Shown here: positions 7,734-16,656 of the stretch, in pieces
How the letters are laid out: every line of letters starts with the position of its first letter
How positions within the stretch are numbered: position 1 is the stretch's first letter
NCBI RefSeq assembly: GCF_017639205.1
Contig: NZ_CP071139.1
Location: forward strand, 4,386,001-4,450,000
Length of the DNA stretch: 64,000 nt
Source of the DNA: Streptomyces nojiriensis
Lineage (GTDB): Bacteria > Actinomycetota > Actinomycetes > Streptomycetales > Streptomycetaceae
Reading direction: 5' to 3'
Notes under the pieces: generated by a model
The model's database searches: none
The model's input: the letters and a program-made list of their open reading frames with translations, nothing else
What the model was told of the DNA's origin: nothing
Translations under genes and position numbers: made by a program

Positions 7734-8495
7734 TCAGGCCGTGCCGATGACCACCGTCGCGTACAGCTCCTCCGAGGTCACCGCCCGGACCGCGAAGCCC
7801 GCCGAGGTCAGGGCCGAGGCCGTCGACGGGGACTGGCGGGCGCTCGTCTCGATCAGCAGGTGGCCCCCCGGGGCCAGCCAGGGCAGGGCCCCCGCCGCCA
7901 CCCGGCGGTGGATGTCCAGGCCGTCGGCCCCGCCGTCCAGGGAGACCAGCGGCTCGTGGTCGCGTGCCTCCGACGGCATGAGGACGATCTCCTCCGTCGG
8001 CACGTACGGGGCGTTGACCACCAGCACGTCCACCCGGCCGCGCAGCGAGGGCGGGAGCGCCGCGTACAGGTCGCCCTCCCACACCCGGCCGCCGTACGGG
8101 GCCACGTTGCGCCGCGCGTACACCAGCGCCGCCGGGTCGATGTCCGCCGCGTGCAGCTCCACGCCGCCCGGCAGTTGCGCGGCCACCGCCGCGCCCAACG
8201 CGCCGACCCCGCAGCACAGGTCCAGTACCACCGCGCCGGGCCGGGCCAGTGCCACCGCCTCCCGCACCAGGAACTCGGTGCGCCGGCGCGGCACGAAGGC
8301 CCCCGCGCCGACCTCCATGCGCAGCCCGCAGAACTCCGCCCAGCCGACGACGTGTTCCAGCGGTTCGCCGCCCACCCGGCGGGCCAGCAGCTCCGCCAGG
8401 TGGTCCGCGCCGGTGGCGGCCCCGGTCAGGAGCTCCGCCTCCTCCTCCGCGAAGACGCAGCCCGCCGCGCGCAGGGATTCCACAAGTGATGTCAC
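7734..8495 (-). CDS. PrmC-like putative protein-(glutamine-N5) methyltransferase
   Basis: A 253-residue class I methyltransferase of the HemK/PrmC relative group. It shows GEPLEHVVGWAEFCGL, the SAM motif VLDLCCGVGALGAAVA, ADIDPAALVYARRN and NAPYVPTE. Canonical PrmC has NPPY at the catalytic site; here the first Pro is Ala, as I recall for the actinobacterial paralogue family, so the substrate is probably not the release-factor GGQ glutamine. GTG 8495 gives MTSLVESLR with GAGGA upstream; the longer frame to 8549 would translate a 7-bp tandem repeat and is rejected. Confidence 0.8.
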   Translation of the reverse strand: MTSLVESLRAAGCVFAEEEAELLTGAATGADHLAELLARRVGGEPLEHVVGWAEFCGLRMEVGAGAFVPRRRTEFLVREAVALARPGAVVLDLCCGVGALGAAVAAQLPGGVELHAADIDPAALVYARRNVAPYGGRVWEGDLYAALPPSLRGRVDVLVVNAPYVPTEEIVLMPSEARDHEPLVSLDGGADGLDIHRRVAAGALPWLAPGGHLLIETSARQSPSTASALTSAGFAVRAVTSEELYATVVIGTA

Positions 8496-8505
8496 AGAGA
8501 TCGTT

Positions 8506-8554
8506 CCTCGGTCCTCGGTACTCGGTACTCGGTACTCGGTACTCGGCAATCGGT
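8506..8554. repeat. 7-bp tandem repeat, about seven units
   Basis: Seven consecutive heptamers of the form CCTCGGT/ACTCGGT (three are exact ACTCGGT, the others differ at one or two bases) fill the gap between the Eis-like and PrmC-like genes. Confidence 0.85.
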
Positions 8555-8573
8555 ACGCAGCCCCCGAAGGCGG

Positions 8574-9818
8574 TCAGAAGACGTCCGGGCACCACGGGCG
8601 GCGCGCGGTGCGGAAGACCGCGTCCGCCAGCGCGGCCGCACCCGGCCGTTCCTCCGTGACCCGTCCCAGTGCGGCCAGCCGCACCGCGGACGCGTCCCCC
8701 AGGTACAAGGAGCCCAGCTCGGCCACGTCCAGCCGCAGGTCCGCCGCCTCCTCGGTCCGCTCGCACACGCCGGTGCCCGCGTCCAGCCGGTAGCGGCCGG
8801 CGGCCGGCCCCGTCCCGTCCACGACCTCCAGGACGAGCACCCCGGGCACCTCGTACGTCCGCGCGCCCAGCGCCCGTACGACGTCCAGGACCCGCACCCA
8901 CAGGAAGTCGGCGGTCGTGACGACACGGGCGGCACGCGGGTCGGGCAGCAGGTTCGGGAGGAGGTCGTCGGGGGCCCGGTGGCCGGTGCGGACCTTCAGC
9001 ACCCAGTCGATGGAGCACAGGAAGTGCCACAGCGCCCGCTCCGCCTGCGGGGTGAGCGCCAGCAGGTCCTGCACCTGCACGGTGTTCTGCGGGACCTTCG
9101 CGTCCGTCCAGTGGTCGTCGGCGGTGTAGACGGCCACGCCGGCCACCTCGCCCTCCGCCGTCCGGTACACGGCGTGGAACTTCTCCTTGTAGGGCCGGTG
9201 CGACATCTCCTCCAGCCCGGTCGCCAGGTTCCACCAGCGCTCGTTCCGGTTCACGGCCCCCGGCACGGCCGCCCGCACCTTGTCGTGGAGCCCGGGGCCG
9301 AACCGCCGGAACTCGGCGGCGTCCACCAGGTCGATCCGCCCGCCGTCCTCGGGCGTCGACCACCGCCGGTCCAGCCCGGCGCGCGGTACGTCGATCTCCC
9401 ATTCCGTGAGGGTGGTGGCGGGCCCGAACCCGTACCGCCCGTAGATCGGGTACTCGGCGGCGATCAGCGTCGCCAGGGCGTCGCCGCGCTCCCCGGCCGC
9501 GGCGAACTCGGCGGCCATCATCCGGGTCAGCAGACCCTGGCGGCGGTGGGTGGGCAGCACGCCCACGTTGGAGACGGCGGAGACGGGGACGGCGGCCCCG
9601 CCTGGCACGGTCAACTCCTGCGCGAAGGAACGGAAGGCACCCACGCAGCGGCCGGTGTCGGAGTCGAACGCGCCCTGGGTGCGGGCGAAATCGTTGCCCT
9701 TGGCGCGCTGGGCGACATCGGAGTCGGTCACCCGGGTCGCGGTCAGGAAACCGGTGTGAACGGCGCGCAGCCAGTCGTGGAGTTCGGATTCGGCGATCGG
9801 CCGGACGTCAGCACTCAT
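8574..9818 (-). CDS. Eis-like GNAT N-acetyltransferase
   Basis: A 414-residue protein with the Eis layout: an N-terminal GNAT domain with acetyl-CoA loop VGVLPTHRRQGLLTRMM, a second degenerate GNAT domain, and a C-terminal sterol-carrier-like domain ending in CPDVF, whose terminal carboxylate is used as general base in Eis enzymes. Relatives acetylate aminoglycosides or other amines with broad specificity. The natural substrate here is unknown, so resistance should not be assumed. A -10-like TAGCGT lies eight bases before the ATG, suggesting a near-leaderless transcript. Confidence 0.85.
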   Translation of the reverse strand: MSADVRPIAESELHDWLRAVHTGFLTATRVTDSDVAQRAKGNDFARTQGAFDSDTGRCVGAFRSFAQELTVPGGAAVPVSAVSNVGVLPTHRRQGLLTRMMAAEFAAAGERGDALATLIAAEYPIYGRYGFGPATTLTEWEIDVPRAGLDRRWSTPEDGGRIDLVDAAEFRRFGPGLHDKVRAAVPGAVNRNERWWNLATGLEEMSHRPYKEKFHAVYRTAEGEVAGVAVYTADDHWTDAKVPQNTVQVQDLLALTPQAERALWHFLCSIDWVLKVRTGHRAPDDLLPNLLPDPRAARVVTTADFLWVRVLDVVRALGARTYEVPGVLVLEVVDGTGPAAGRYRLDAGTGVCERTEEAADLRLDVAELGSLYLGDASAVRLAALGRVTEERPGAAALADAVFRTARRPWCPDVF

Positions 9819-9864
9819 AGCGGCCCACGCTAATCGCCCGACCGGCGCGGGTCGCCCGAATTTT

Positions 9865-10440
9865 CTACGCCAGCAGGTCGTCCACCTGCGCCTCGCCCTC
9901 CCGGTACCGCCGGGTGATCTCCGCGGTGCAGTCGTCCACCGTGCGCTGGAGCTGCTGGCGGCGCCGCGAGACCTGCTGCTCGTAGCGCACCAGCCGCCCC
10001 ATCCCGTCGTGCAGTTCGTCGTCCGTACGGGCGCCGAGGTCCGAGAGCTCCACGTCGGCCAGCATCTCCGCGGCCAGCAGCCGGTACTCCTCGCTGTGCG
10101 GGGTGCCGAGCGTGACGTGCCGGGCGGAGGCGCTGCGGCTGGAGGGGGCGTCGGCGAGGATCACCGAGAGCCGGTCCACCACCGGCGCCTCGGGGTCCGT
10201 CCGCCGGGCCAGCTCCGCCCGCAGGATGTCGATGCGGCCCTGGAGCAGTCTGCGTACGTAGCTCAGATCGGCCTCGTCGCGCTGCGCGTCACGGCGCAGC
10301 GCGCGCAGTTCCGGCAGCCCGAGCGAGGTGGCCGCGCCCGGCGGCCCCTGCGTCTCGGCCGTGCGCTGCGCGGGCGGTCGTACCGCGGCAGCTGCGACGG
10401 AAGCGGGTGATGCAGGTACGGAGGTACCAGATGTATTCAT
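9865..10440 (-). CDS. rsiG: RsiG (AmfC-like), c-di-GMP-responsive anti-sigma factor for WhiG
   Basis: A 191-residue helical protein. It carries two exact copies of the c-di-GMP motif E-x3-S-x2-R-x3-Q-x3-D: EADLSYVRRLLQGRID in one helix and EQQVSRRRQQLQRTVD in the second. In Streptomyces, RsiG bound to c-di-GMP sequesters the sporulation sigma factor WhiG and so blocks entry into sporulation. The N-terminal 50 residues are Ala/Pro-rich and disordered. ATG 10440 is the most likely start, giving MNTSGTSVPAS. It is transcribed divergently from dtd. The two motif copies make the assignment strong. Confidence 0.9.
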   Translation of the reverse strand: MNTSGTSVPASPASVAAAAVRPPAQRTAETQGPPGAATSLGLPELRALRRDAQRDEADLSYVRRLLQGRIDILRAELARRTDPEAPVVDRLSVILADAPSSRSASARHVTLGTPHSEEYRLLAAEMLADVELSDLGARTDDELHDGMGRLVRYEQQVSRRRQQLQRTVDDCTAEITRRYREGEAQVDDLLA

Positions 10441-10576
10441 ACGAACGGGTCCGTCCCCTCGACCGGTGCGGCGCACCCGCACCGCCTGCGTGCATCGTGC
10501 CACTCCCCGTGGCCCGGGTGCAGTCCCACTCCACCCGATCGGCCCCGGACGGGTGCAAGCCTGGTACACAGGTGGT

Positions 10577-11002
10577 ATGCGAGCAGTGGTGCAGAGGGTG
10601 GACGGCGCGAGCGTCGTCGTGGGCGGCGAGACCGTGGGCGAGATCGTCGGCGAGGGATTGTGCGTGCTGGTGGGGGTGACCCACGACGACACCCCGGAGA
10701 AGGCGGAGCTGCTGGCCCGCAAACTGTGGTCCGTACGGATCCTGGAGGGCGAGAAGTCCTGCAGCGACAACGGCGCACCGCTGCTGGTGATCTCCCAGTT
10801 CACGCTCTACGGCGACGCCCGCAAGGGCCGCCGCCCCACCTGGAACGCGGCCGCTCCCGGCCCGGTGGCCGAGCCGCTGGTCGACGAGGTCGTGGCGCAG
10901 TTGCGCGCGCTGGGTGCGACGGTGGAGACGGGCCGGTTCGGCGCGGACATGCGGGTCTCGCTGACCAATCACGGCCCGTTCACCATCGTCATCGACATCT
11001 GA
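10577..11002 (+). CDS. dtd: D-aminoacyl-tRNA deacylase
   Basis: A 141-residue DTD enzyme that hydrolyses D-amino acids mischarged on tRNA. It begins MRAVVQRVDGASV and has both signature motifs, SQFTLYGD and NHGPFTIVID (the GP/xT-type cross-subunit motif), at normal family length. An AGGTGG-type RBS precedes the ATG. It is divergent from rsiG and convergent with the YgfZ-like gene, whose stop lies five bases beyond its own. Confidence 0.95.
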   Translation: MRAVVQRVDGASVVVGGETVGEIVGEGLCVLVGVTHDDTPEKAELLARKLWSVRILEGEKSCSDNGAPLLVISQFTLYGDARKGRRPTWNAAAPGPVAEPLVDEVVAQLRALGATVETGRFGADMRVSLTNHGPFTIVIDI

Positions 11003-11007
11003 GGCGG

Positions 11008-11982
11008 TCAGGGCGCTACGACGACCTCCTGCGCGGCGGCCGTCTTCCCGGCCAGCAGCGGCGCGTCGACCGGCACGTTCCGCTTGACCAGCGCGAGCGC
11101 GATCGGACCCAGCTCGTGGTGGCGGACGGCCGTGGTCACGAAGCCCAGCTGACGGCCCTCCTCCCCGTCCGAGGCGAGTCGCACGGGGGTGCCGTGTGCC
11201 GGGAGCAGCACCTCCGAGCCGTCCAGGTGCAGGAAGACCAGGCGGCGCGGGGGCTTCCCCAGGTTGTGGACGCGGGCGACCGTCTCCTGGCCGCGGTAGC
11301 AGCCCTTCTGCAGGTGCACGGCGGTGCCGATCCAGCCCAGCTCGTGCGGGATGGTGCGGTGGTCGGTCTCCTGGCCGAGCCGCGGCCGGTGCGCCTCGAC
11401 GCGCAGGGCCTCGTACGCGAGCAGGCCCGCGGCCGGGCCGTGCCCGGCGGCGAAGGACTCCAGCTCGCCGCGGGGCAGGAAGACGTCCCGGCCGTACGCG
11501 GTCTCCCGGACGATGTGCTCCTTGTCCCGGGTGACCTCGGCGATGGAGCCGGCCGGCAGGTGCACGACCGCGAACTCCTCGGTGCGGTCGGCTACTTCGA
11601 CGCGGTAGAAGAACTTCATGGACTCCAGGTAGGCGATCAGCTCGCCCTGGGTGCCCGGCTCCACGTGCGCCCACGTGGTCTCGCCGTCGTCGACGAGGTA
11701 GAGCGCGTGCTCGATGTGCCCGTTCGCGGAGAGGATCAGCGCCTCGGTGGCCTGCCCGGCCGGCAGCTCGGTGAGGTGCTGGGTGAGCAGCAGGTGCAGC
11801 CAGCTCAGGCGCTCCGGCCCGCTGACGGTGACGACTCCGCGGTGCGAGAGGTCGACGAAGCCGCGCCCCTCCGCGAGGGCGCGCTGTTCGCCGTACAGCT
11901 CGCCGTAGTGGGCGGCGACGCCCTCGTCACGGCCTTCGGCCGGTACGGCGCCGGGGAGATGGAGCAAGGGGCTGCTGGTCAT
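11008..11982 (-). CDS. YgfZ/GcvT-domain folate-binding protein
   Basis: A 324-residue protein with the aminomethyltransferase fold and the YgfZ signature KGCYRGQE (in HLQKGCYRGQETVARVHN). YgfZ proteins use tetrahydrofolate to support iron-sulfur cluster assembly or repair in certain enzymes. No membrane segment or signal peptide. The start is supported by TACGCT seven bases before the ATG, a leaderless arrangement. It lies directly before nur in the same orientation (21 bp from the nur stop), but each seems to have its own promoter. Confidence 0.9.
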   Translation of the reverse strand: MTSSPLLHLPGAVPAEGRDEGVAAHYGELYGEQRALAEGRGFVDLSHRGVVTVSGPERLSWLHLLLTQHLTELPAGQATEALILSANGHIEHALYLVDDGETTWAHVEPGTQGELIAYLESMKFFYRVEVADRTEEFAVVHLPAGSIAEVTRDKEHIVRETAYGRDVFLPRGELESFAAGHGPAAGLLAYEALRVEAHRPRLGQETDHRTIPHELGWIGTAVHLQKGCYRGQETVARVHNLGKPPRRLVFLHLDGSEVLLPAHGTPVRLASDGEEGRQLGFVTTAVRHHELGPIALALVKRNVPVDAPLLAGKTAAAQEVVVAP

Positions 11983-12003
11983 GGGACCAAGCGTACGACC
12001 CTG

Positions 12004-12459
12004 CTACGGCTGAGCGGCACGCTGCTTGGCAGCGCACTTGCGGCACAGACCGAAGATCGCGAAGTGCTTCATGTCGGTCTCGAAGCCGAAGGCGGTACGG
12101 AGCTTCGCCGTGAACTCGGCGGCGATGTCCACGTCCGCCTCGATGACCTCGCCGCAGTCCCGGCAGACCAGGTGGATGTGGTGGTGCCGGTCGGCGAGGT
12201 GGTAGGTGGGGGCCCCGTGCCCCAGGTGGGCGTGCGAGACCAGCTTGAGCTCCTCCAGGAGCTCCAGGGTGCGGTAGACGGTGGAGATGTTGACCCCGGA
12301 GGCGGTCTTGCGCACCTCGACGAGGATCTCGTCCGGCGTGGCGTGCTCCAGGGAGTCGACCGCTTCGAGCACGAGCTGGCGCTGCGGTGTCAGCCGGTAT
12401 CCGCGCTGCCGCAGGTCGCTCTTCCAGTCAGAGCTTTCGGTGTCCACGCCGCTCCCCAC
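12004..12459 (-). CDS. nur: nickel-responsive Fur-family repressor Nur
   Basis: A Fur-family metalloregulator. In S. coelicolor Nur (SCO4180) represses nickel uptake and iron superoxide dismutase sodF with nickel. The core WKSDLRQRGYRLTPQRQLVLEAV and the metal region ADRHHHIHLVCRDC match my memory of Nur closely. A second Cys pair is CRKC near the C-terminus. Two starts are possible. GTG 12459 (151 residues) has TACACT six bases upstream, a leaderless layout. GTG 12447 (147 residues) has GGGGAG four bases upstream and matches the shorter S. coelicolor N-terminus. Confidence 0.88.
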   Translation of the reverse strand: MGSGVDTESSDWKSDLRQRGYRLTPQRQLVLEAVDSLEHATPDEILVEVRKTASGVNISTVYRTLELLEELKLVSHAHLGHGAPTYHLADRHHHIHLVCRDCGEVIEADVDIAAEFTAKLRTAFGFETDMKHFAIFGLCRKCAAKQRAAQP

Positions 12460-12476
12460 CCGGCCAGTGTATGCGC

Positions 12477-12515
12477 GCGAAGGGGACCGCGGGCGATCCC
12501 GCGGTCCCCTTTCGC
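12477..12515 (-). terminator. strong hairpin between nitrobindin gene and nur
   Basis: A GC-rich inverted repeat (left arm 12477-12493, right arm 12498-12515, tetraloop CGAT, one extra T in the right arm). It lies downstream of the nitrobindin stop (12553) on the minus strand and upstream of nur, insulating the two. Confidence 0.75.
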
Positions 12516-12552
12516 ACAGCCTTGCGTACAGCGCCGTGTACAGCCGGTGGGC

Positions 12553-13125
12553 TCAGCGGAAGAAGGCGATGCCGTCGTCCGGCATGTCCGGGAGGTTGCG
12601 CGCCATCTCGGCGACCTCCTCGGGCGTGACGACCTTCTTCAGCTGGGCCGACATGTACGGGCGCAGCTCGACGTCCGGGGTGGCCTTCTCGCCGACCCAC
12701 ATGAGGTCGCTCTTGACGTAGCCGTAGAGCCGCTTGCCGCCGCTGTACGGACCGGAGGCCGCGGTGCGGGCGACCGCGTCGGTCACGAGGTCGATCTGGG
12801 GCTTCTGGTCGGCGAGCTCGCCGTACCAGACCTCGACGACGCCCTGGTCACGGACCATGACGATCTCGACCTTGCGGTCCTTGTCGATGCGCCAGTAGCC
12901 CGACTCGGACTCCAGCGGGCGCACCTTCTTGCCCTCGGCGTCGAGGACCCAGGTGTGGGAGGTGTACTCCAGGAAGTCCCGGCCGTCGTGGCTGAAGACG
13001 ACTTCCTGGCCGAAGTTGCACTTCTCCTCGCCGGGGAAGTCGAAGACTCCCGCACCCTCCCAGTTGCCGAGGAGGAAGGCGAGGGGGACGAGGCCCGGGT
13101 TCAGGTCGGACGGGATCTGGATCAT
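12553..13125 (-). CDS. nitrobindin-like (FABP-like) heme-binding protein
   Basis: A 190-residue beta-barrel protein of the nitrobindin/THAP4-like family. The signature G-x-W-x-G-x-G is present as LGNWEGAGVFDFPGE near residue 20. Family members bind heme through a histidine and are linked to peroxynitrite or NO chemistry. The ATG at 13125 begins MIQIPSDLNPGLVPLAFL; upstream in-frame sequence has no conserved character. The gene neighbours nur as in S. coelicolor. A tiny membrane-peptide gene lies 58 bp upstream on the same strand. Confidence 0.88.
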   Translation of the reverse strand: MIQIPSDLNPGLVPLAFLLGNWEGAGVFDFPGEEKCNFGQEVVFSHDGRDFLEYTSHTWVLDAEGKKVRPLESESGYWRIDKDRKVEIVMVRDQGVVEVWYGELADQKPQIDLVTDAVARTAASGPYSGGKRLYGYVKSDLMWVGEKATPDVELRPYMSAQLKKVVTPEEVAEMARNLPDMPDDGIAFFR

Positions 13126-13183
13126 GAATGGCTGCTCAGGCGATCTGTCGGAGGGGTTCCGGGGCGGTCTGCTGGGCGGACGC

Positions 13184-13285
13184 TCAGCGCTGACCCTGGT
13201 ACAGCTTCTTGACGGCCAGGCCGGTGAAGGCCATGACGCCGACGCAGACCAGGACCAGCAGGGAGGTGAAGACTGCCTCAAGCAC
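13184..13285 (-). CDS. 33-residue single-pass membrane peptide
   Basis: GTG at 13285, stop at 13184. The product begins MLEAVFTSLLVLVCVGVMAF and ends LAVKKLYQGQR: one hydrophobic helix and a short basic tail. GAGGAG lies six bases upstream of the start, a near-ideal RBS, and the peptide fills the gap upstream of the nitrobindin gene. Too short for most gene callers. No function is known to me; the size and shape recall KdpF-like or other membrane-modulating small proteins, which is only an analogy. Confidence 0.72.
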   Translation of the reverse strand: MLEAVFTSLLVLVCVGVMAFTGLAVKKLYQGQR

Positions 13286-13376
13286 GGGGTGCTCCTCGGA
13301 ATTCGTTCGGGGGGTACGGGCCGGTTCCCAAGCCTACTGTCCCGGGGCCGGGCGCACGGTGTGAGGTGGCCCGTAG

Positions 13377-13406
13377 CCCCGGGCCGGCCGGGGGCTCGGC
13401 CCGGGG
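13377..13406 (-). terminator. hairpin downstream of coupled membrane trio
   Basis: CCCCGGGCC (13377-13385) pairs with GGCCCGGGG (13398-13406). It lies 15 bases past the stop of the last gene of the 13.4-16.1 kb operon. Very GC-rich surroundings allow alternative foldings. Confidence 0.5.
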
Positions 13407-13420
13407 GCCGGCCCGGCGGG

Positions 13421-14427
13421 TCAGCTCAGCAGCTGGCTCTGCAGGATCACCGACTGGTGGAAGGTGACGGGGGCCACCTCGCCCTTGCGGGTCTGGATGA
13501 CCATGCCCAGGACATCACCCGTCCGGAGGCACCCGATCTTGGTCTGCTCGTCCCCGAGGACGGGCTTCACTTCCTGGTAGATGCTGAGTTCGGTGCCGTC
13601 GAAGTTGGCCGCCCCCGGGAAGTCCAGCGTGGTGCTGTTCATCTGGGTGTTCTTGGCCTTGCTCCAGACGTCGTCCAGGTCCAGGGCCGAGACACCGTTC
13701 AGCTGGGCGTTGCTGTCGCAGCCCTTGAACGCGTCCACGAAGCCCGAGGAGTGGAAGCGCAGCAGGTACACGTGCGTCCGCGTGCCGTCCGCCGTCGTCC
13801 AGCCCCGACCGGTGATCTGCCGCAGCCCGTCCCATTCGAGGGACTGCTTCAGCTTCTCGCGGGCCTCGGGCGTGTACTCCTCCAGGAAGGCGTCGGGCGA
13901 CACCGCCCCGTCCTTGTCCACCTTGACCGTGTCGTCGGCCTTGGCGCCCAGGGGAGCGGGCAGCAGCAGGCCGTTGAGCTGCGCGTAGTGCGTCCCGTCC
14001 TTGTTGTCCGGACCCTGGGGCACCGGGGCGCCGGCGGGCAGCGCGGGCCGGGACAGCTCCGGGAACGTCCAGCGGCCGTCGTCCTCGGTGGACAGGCCCG
14101 GGACGTCAGTGCGCTCGGGCACCGTGATCCCGTACGCGACCCCCGTACCGACGGCGGCGAAGACGGCGACGGCTGCGGTCCAGCGCAGGGCGGCGAACAG
14201 GGCCCGCCGGTCCTTGGGCGGGGCGGGCGCGGCCGCCCAGGGGTTGGCCTCGGTCACGGCCTCGGGCGCGGGCTCGGCCCAGGGGTTGGCCCCGGTCACG
14301 GCTCCGGGGGCAGCCGCGGGCGCGGCCTCGGGGGCGGCGGTGGCCTCGGGGGCCTGCGGGGCGGGCGCGGGCACGGCGGCGGGCGCGGGCACAGCCTCCC
14401 CCTCGGTGCCGGTGGTGGTCTGCTCGC

Positions 14428-14431
<4 letters not shown>
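13421..14431 (-). CDS. single-pass membrane protein, third gene of coupled trio
   Basis: A 336-residue protein of unknown function: a Pro/Ala-rich cytoplasmic N-terminus with two ANPWA(E/A) motifs, one transmembrane helix (about residues 80-100, WTAAVAVFAAVGTGVAYGI) and an extracellular domain with a Cys pair (KGCDSN and KIGCLRTG). GTG 14431 overlaps the stop of the preceding gene by four bases (GTGA), so translation is coupled. The open frame extending to 14623 is not used. It resembles its two upstream neighbours in layout, suggesting ancient duplication. Confidence 0.75.
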
Positions 14432-15323
<892 letters not shown>

Positions 15324-15327
<4 letters not shown>

Positions 15328-16112
15328 AGCCGCTCCATCTGTCGCTTGGCCAGCTCGGCCAGGGTCTTCTCGTCGATCTCGCCGCGGTTGTTCGTGTACT
15401 CGATGCTCGCCACGATGTCGCCGCGGCGGATCAGGGCACGGCCCTGCCGGATCGGGTGGTAACCCGGCTCCTCATGCGCCTTGGAGTCGATCCACATGTG
15501 CCCGAAGTCCGCCGGAGCGCCCGGGAGATCCTTGCCCGTGTTGCCCGCGAAGTCCTTGTTGGGCATGTACTTCACGATGTCCGTGTAGAAGTCCTCGGCG
15601 CCGAGGCGGTCCCGGAACTGGATCAGGTTGATCTCGATGAAGTTCCGGTCGTCCTCGGCCCACCGGGCGGTGGCGAGGCGCTTGGCGTGCCGGACGACCG
15701 AGCCGACCCCCTCGGACGGCTCGAGGAAGTAGCTCGCGGAGAAGGTGTCCGGGGACACGGGTCCCGAGAAGCTGTCCTGCACGCCGCCGGGGACGTCCAC
15801 CAGCTTCTTGGCCAGGTCGTCGTCCGCCTTGTGCCAGCGGTTGGCGTTGATCGAGCGCCGGCTCGTCGCGTCGTTCATGGCGGCCGGCGCCGGCTCGGCC
15901 ATCTTCTGCTGGGCCAGCGGCGGCAGCGGGGTGGGCTCGCGGTGGTACTGGACCGCGTAGCCGGTGATCGTCCCGGCGAGGACGCCGAGCGCTGCCGCGC
16001 CCGCGATCAGGAGAGCCGTGCGCCCCACCCGGCGGCGCGGGACCGAAGTGTCCGACTCCGGTGCGGTCTCCCCCTCTTTCCGCGTCTCCGGGATGGTCTG
16101 TTCGTGTTCCAA
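15324..16112 (-). CDS. single-pass membrane protein, first gene of coupled trio
   Basis: A 262-residue protein with a short acidic N-terminus, a transmembrane helix (TALLIAGAAALGVLAGTITGY, about 32-52, split here from its preceding RRRVGR) and an extracellular domain containing FYTDIVKYMPN and VASIEYTNNRGEID. The start is TTG 16112, with GGGGGA six bases upstream. The three genes are chained by GTGA overlaps and should be made together. I do not recognise the family, and no enzyme motif is visible. Confidence 0.72.
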
Positions 16113-16225
16113 AGGGGTCCCCCACAGGACTGCAGGCGCGAGTTGGTTACCCGCGCGTACCCCTTGACCCGCACCACGACGGAGCAGTTGTACGAAGGAA
16201 GATCACATTCTCGTCTCGCGAGGTT

Positions 16226-16489
16226 TCAATCCTCGTGACGCCGCTTTCCGTCCAGTTCGTCCCACCACTCGTCGGACTTCGGATCGCCCGAGGGGTCGTC
16301 CCACCAGCGGTCGTCCGGGCCGCGCCGGTTGGCGATCATCGCGGCGACCGGCGGGATGACCATCGCGACCACGCACATGGCCACCGCCGCCTCCACCGAC
16401 AGCAGGCGCACGAAGGTCCAGGCGGAGACGAAGAGGACCAGGCATCCGCCCATGAGCAGGAAGTAGGCGCGCCGGCGCCGGGCGTACAT
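16226..16489 (-). CDS. DUF3099 family small membrane protein
   Basis: An 87-residue protein: a basic N-terminus MYARRRRAYF, two hydrophobic helices (LLMGGCLVLFVSAWTFVRLL and AAVAMCVVAMVIPPVAAMIA), then an acidic Trp-rich tail (RWWDDPSGDPKSDEWWDEL). This matches DUF3099 of actinobacteria; function unknown. ATG 16489 is preceded by TACGCT at exactly six bases, so the transcript is probably leaderless. A 10-bp tandem repeat lies just upstream of the promoter. Confidence 0.8.
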   Translation of the reverse strand: MYARRRRAYFLLMGGCLVLFVSAWTFVRLLSVEAAVAMCVVAMVIPPVAAMIANRRGPDDRWWDDPSGDPKSDEWWDELDGKRRHED

Positions 16490-16530
16490 GACTCCAGCGT
16501 AGATCCGGCGCCCCCGCGCGCAAGGGCGCG

Positions 16531-16566
16531 GACGGACACGGACGGACACGGACGGACACGGACGGC
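16531..16566. repeat. 10-bp tandem repeat GACGGACACG
   Basis: Three exact copies of GACGGACACG (16531-16560) and a partial fourth, between the DUF3099 promoter and the DUF1416 terminator. Confidence 0.9.
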
Positions 16567-16569
16567 ACG

Positions 16570-16620
16570 AAGGGCCGCACCCCGTTCCAGTGGCGTCCAA
16601 CCCCCGGGGGTGCGGCCCTT
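16570..16620 (-). terminator. hairpin downstream of the sulfurtransferase operon
   Basis: A perfect 14-bp stem (16570-16583 with 16607-16620) and a 23-base loop, 37 bases past the DUF1416 stop. It ends the minus-strand sseA/DUF1416 unit. Confidence 0.75.
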
Positions 16621-16656
16621 CGGCCGTTCGATCAGGCGATCACCTGTGTGCGGTGC

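Noticed and set aside
7273..9402. 709-residue minus-strand open frame
   Set aside because: Only its first-transcribed 3' part (7273-7713) shows coding character; the rest is another frame over the Eis-like and PrmC-like genes, very rich in Arg/Gly/Pro.
10660..13212. 850-residue plus-strand open frame
   Set aside because: Antisense to the YgfZ-like, nur and nitrobindin genes, all of which have clear domains on the other strand. GC bias makes long false frames common here.
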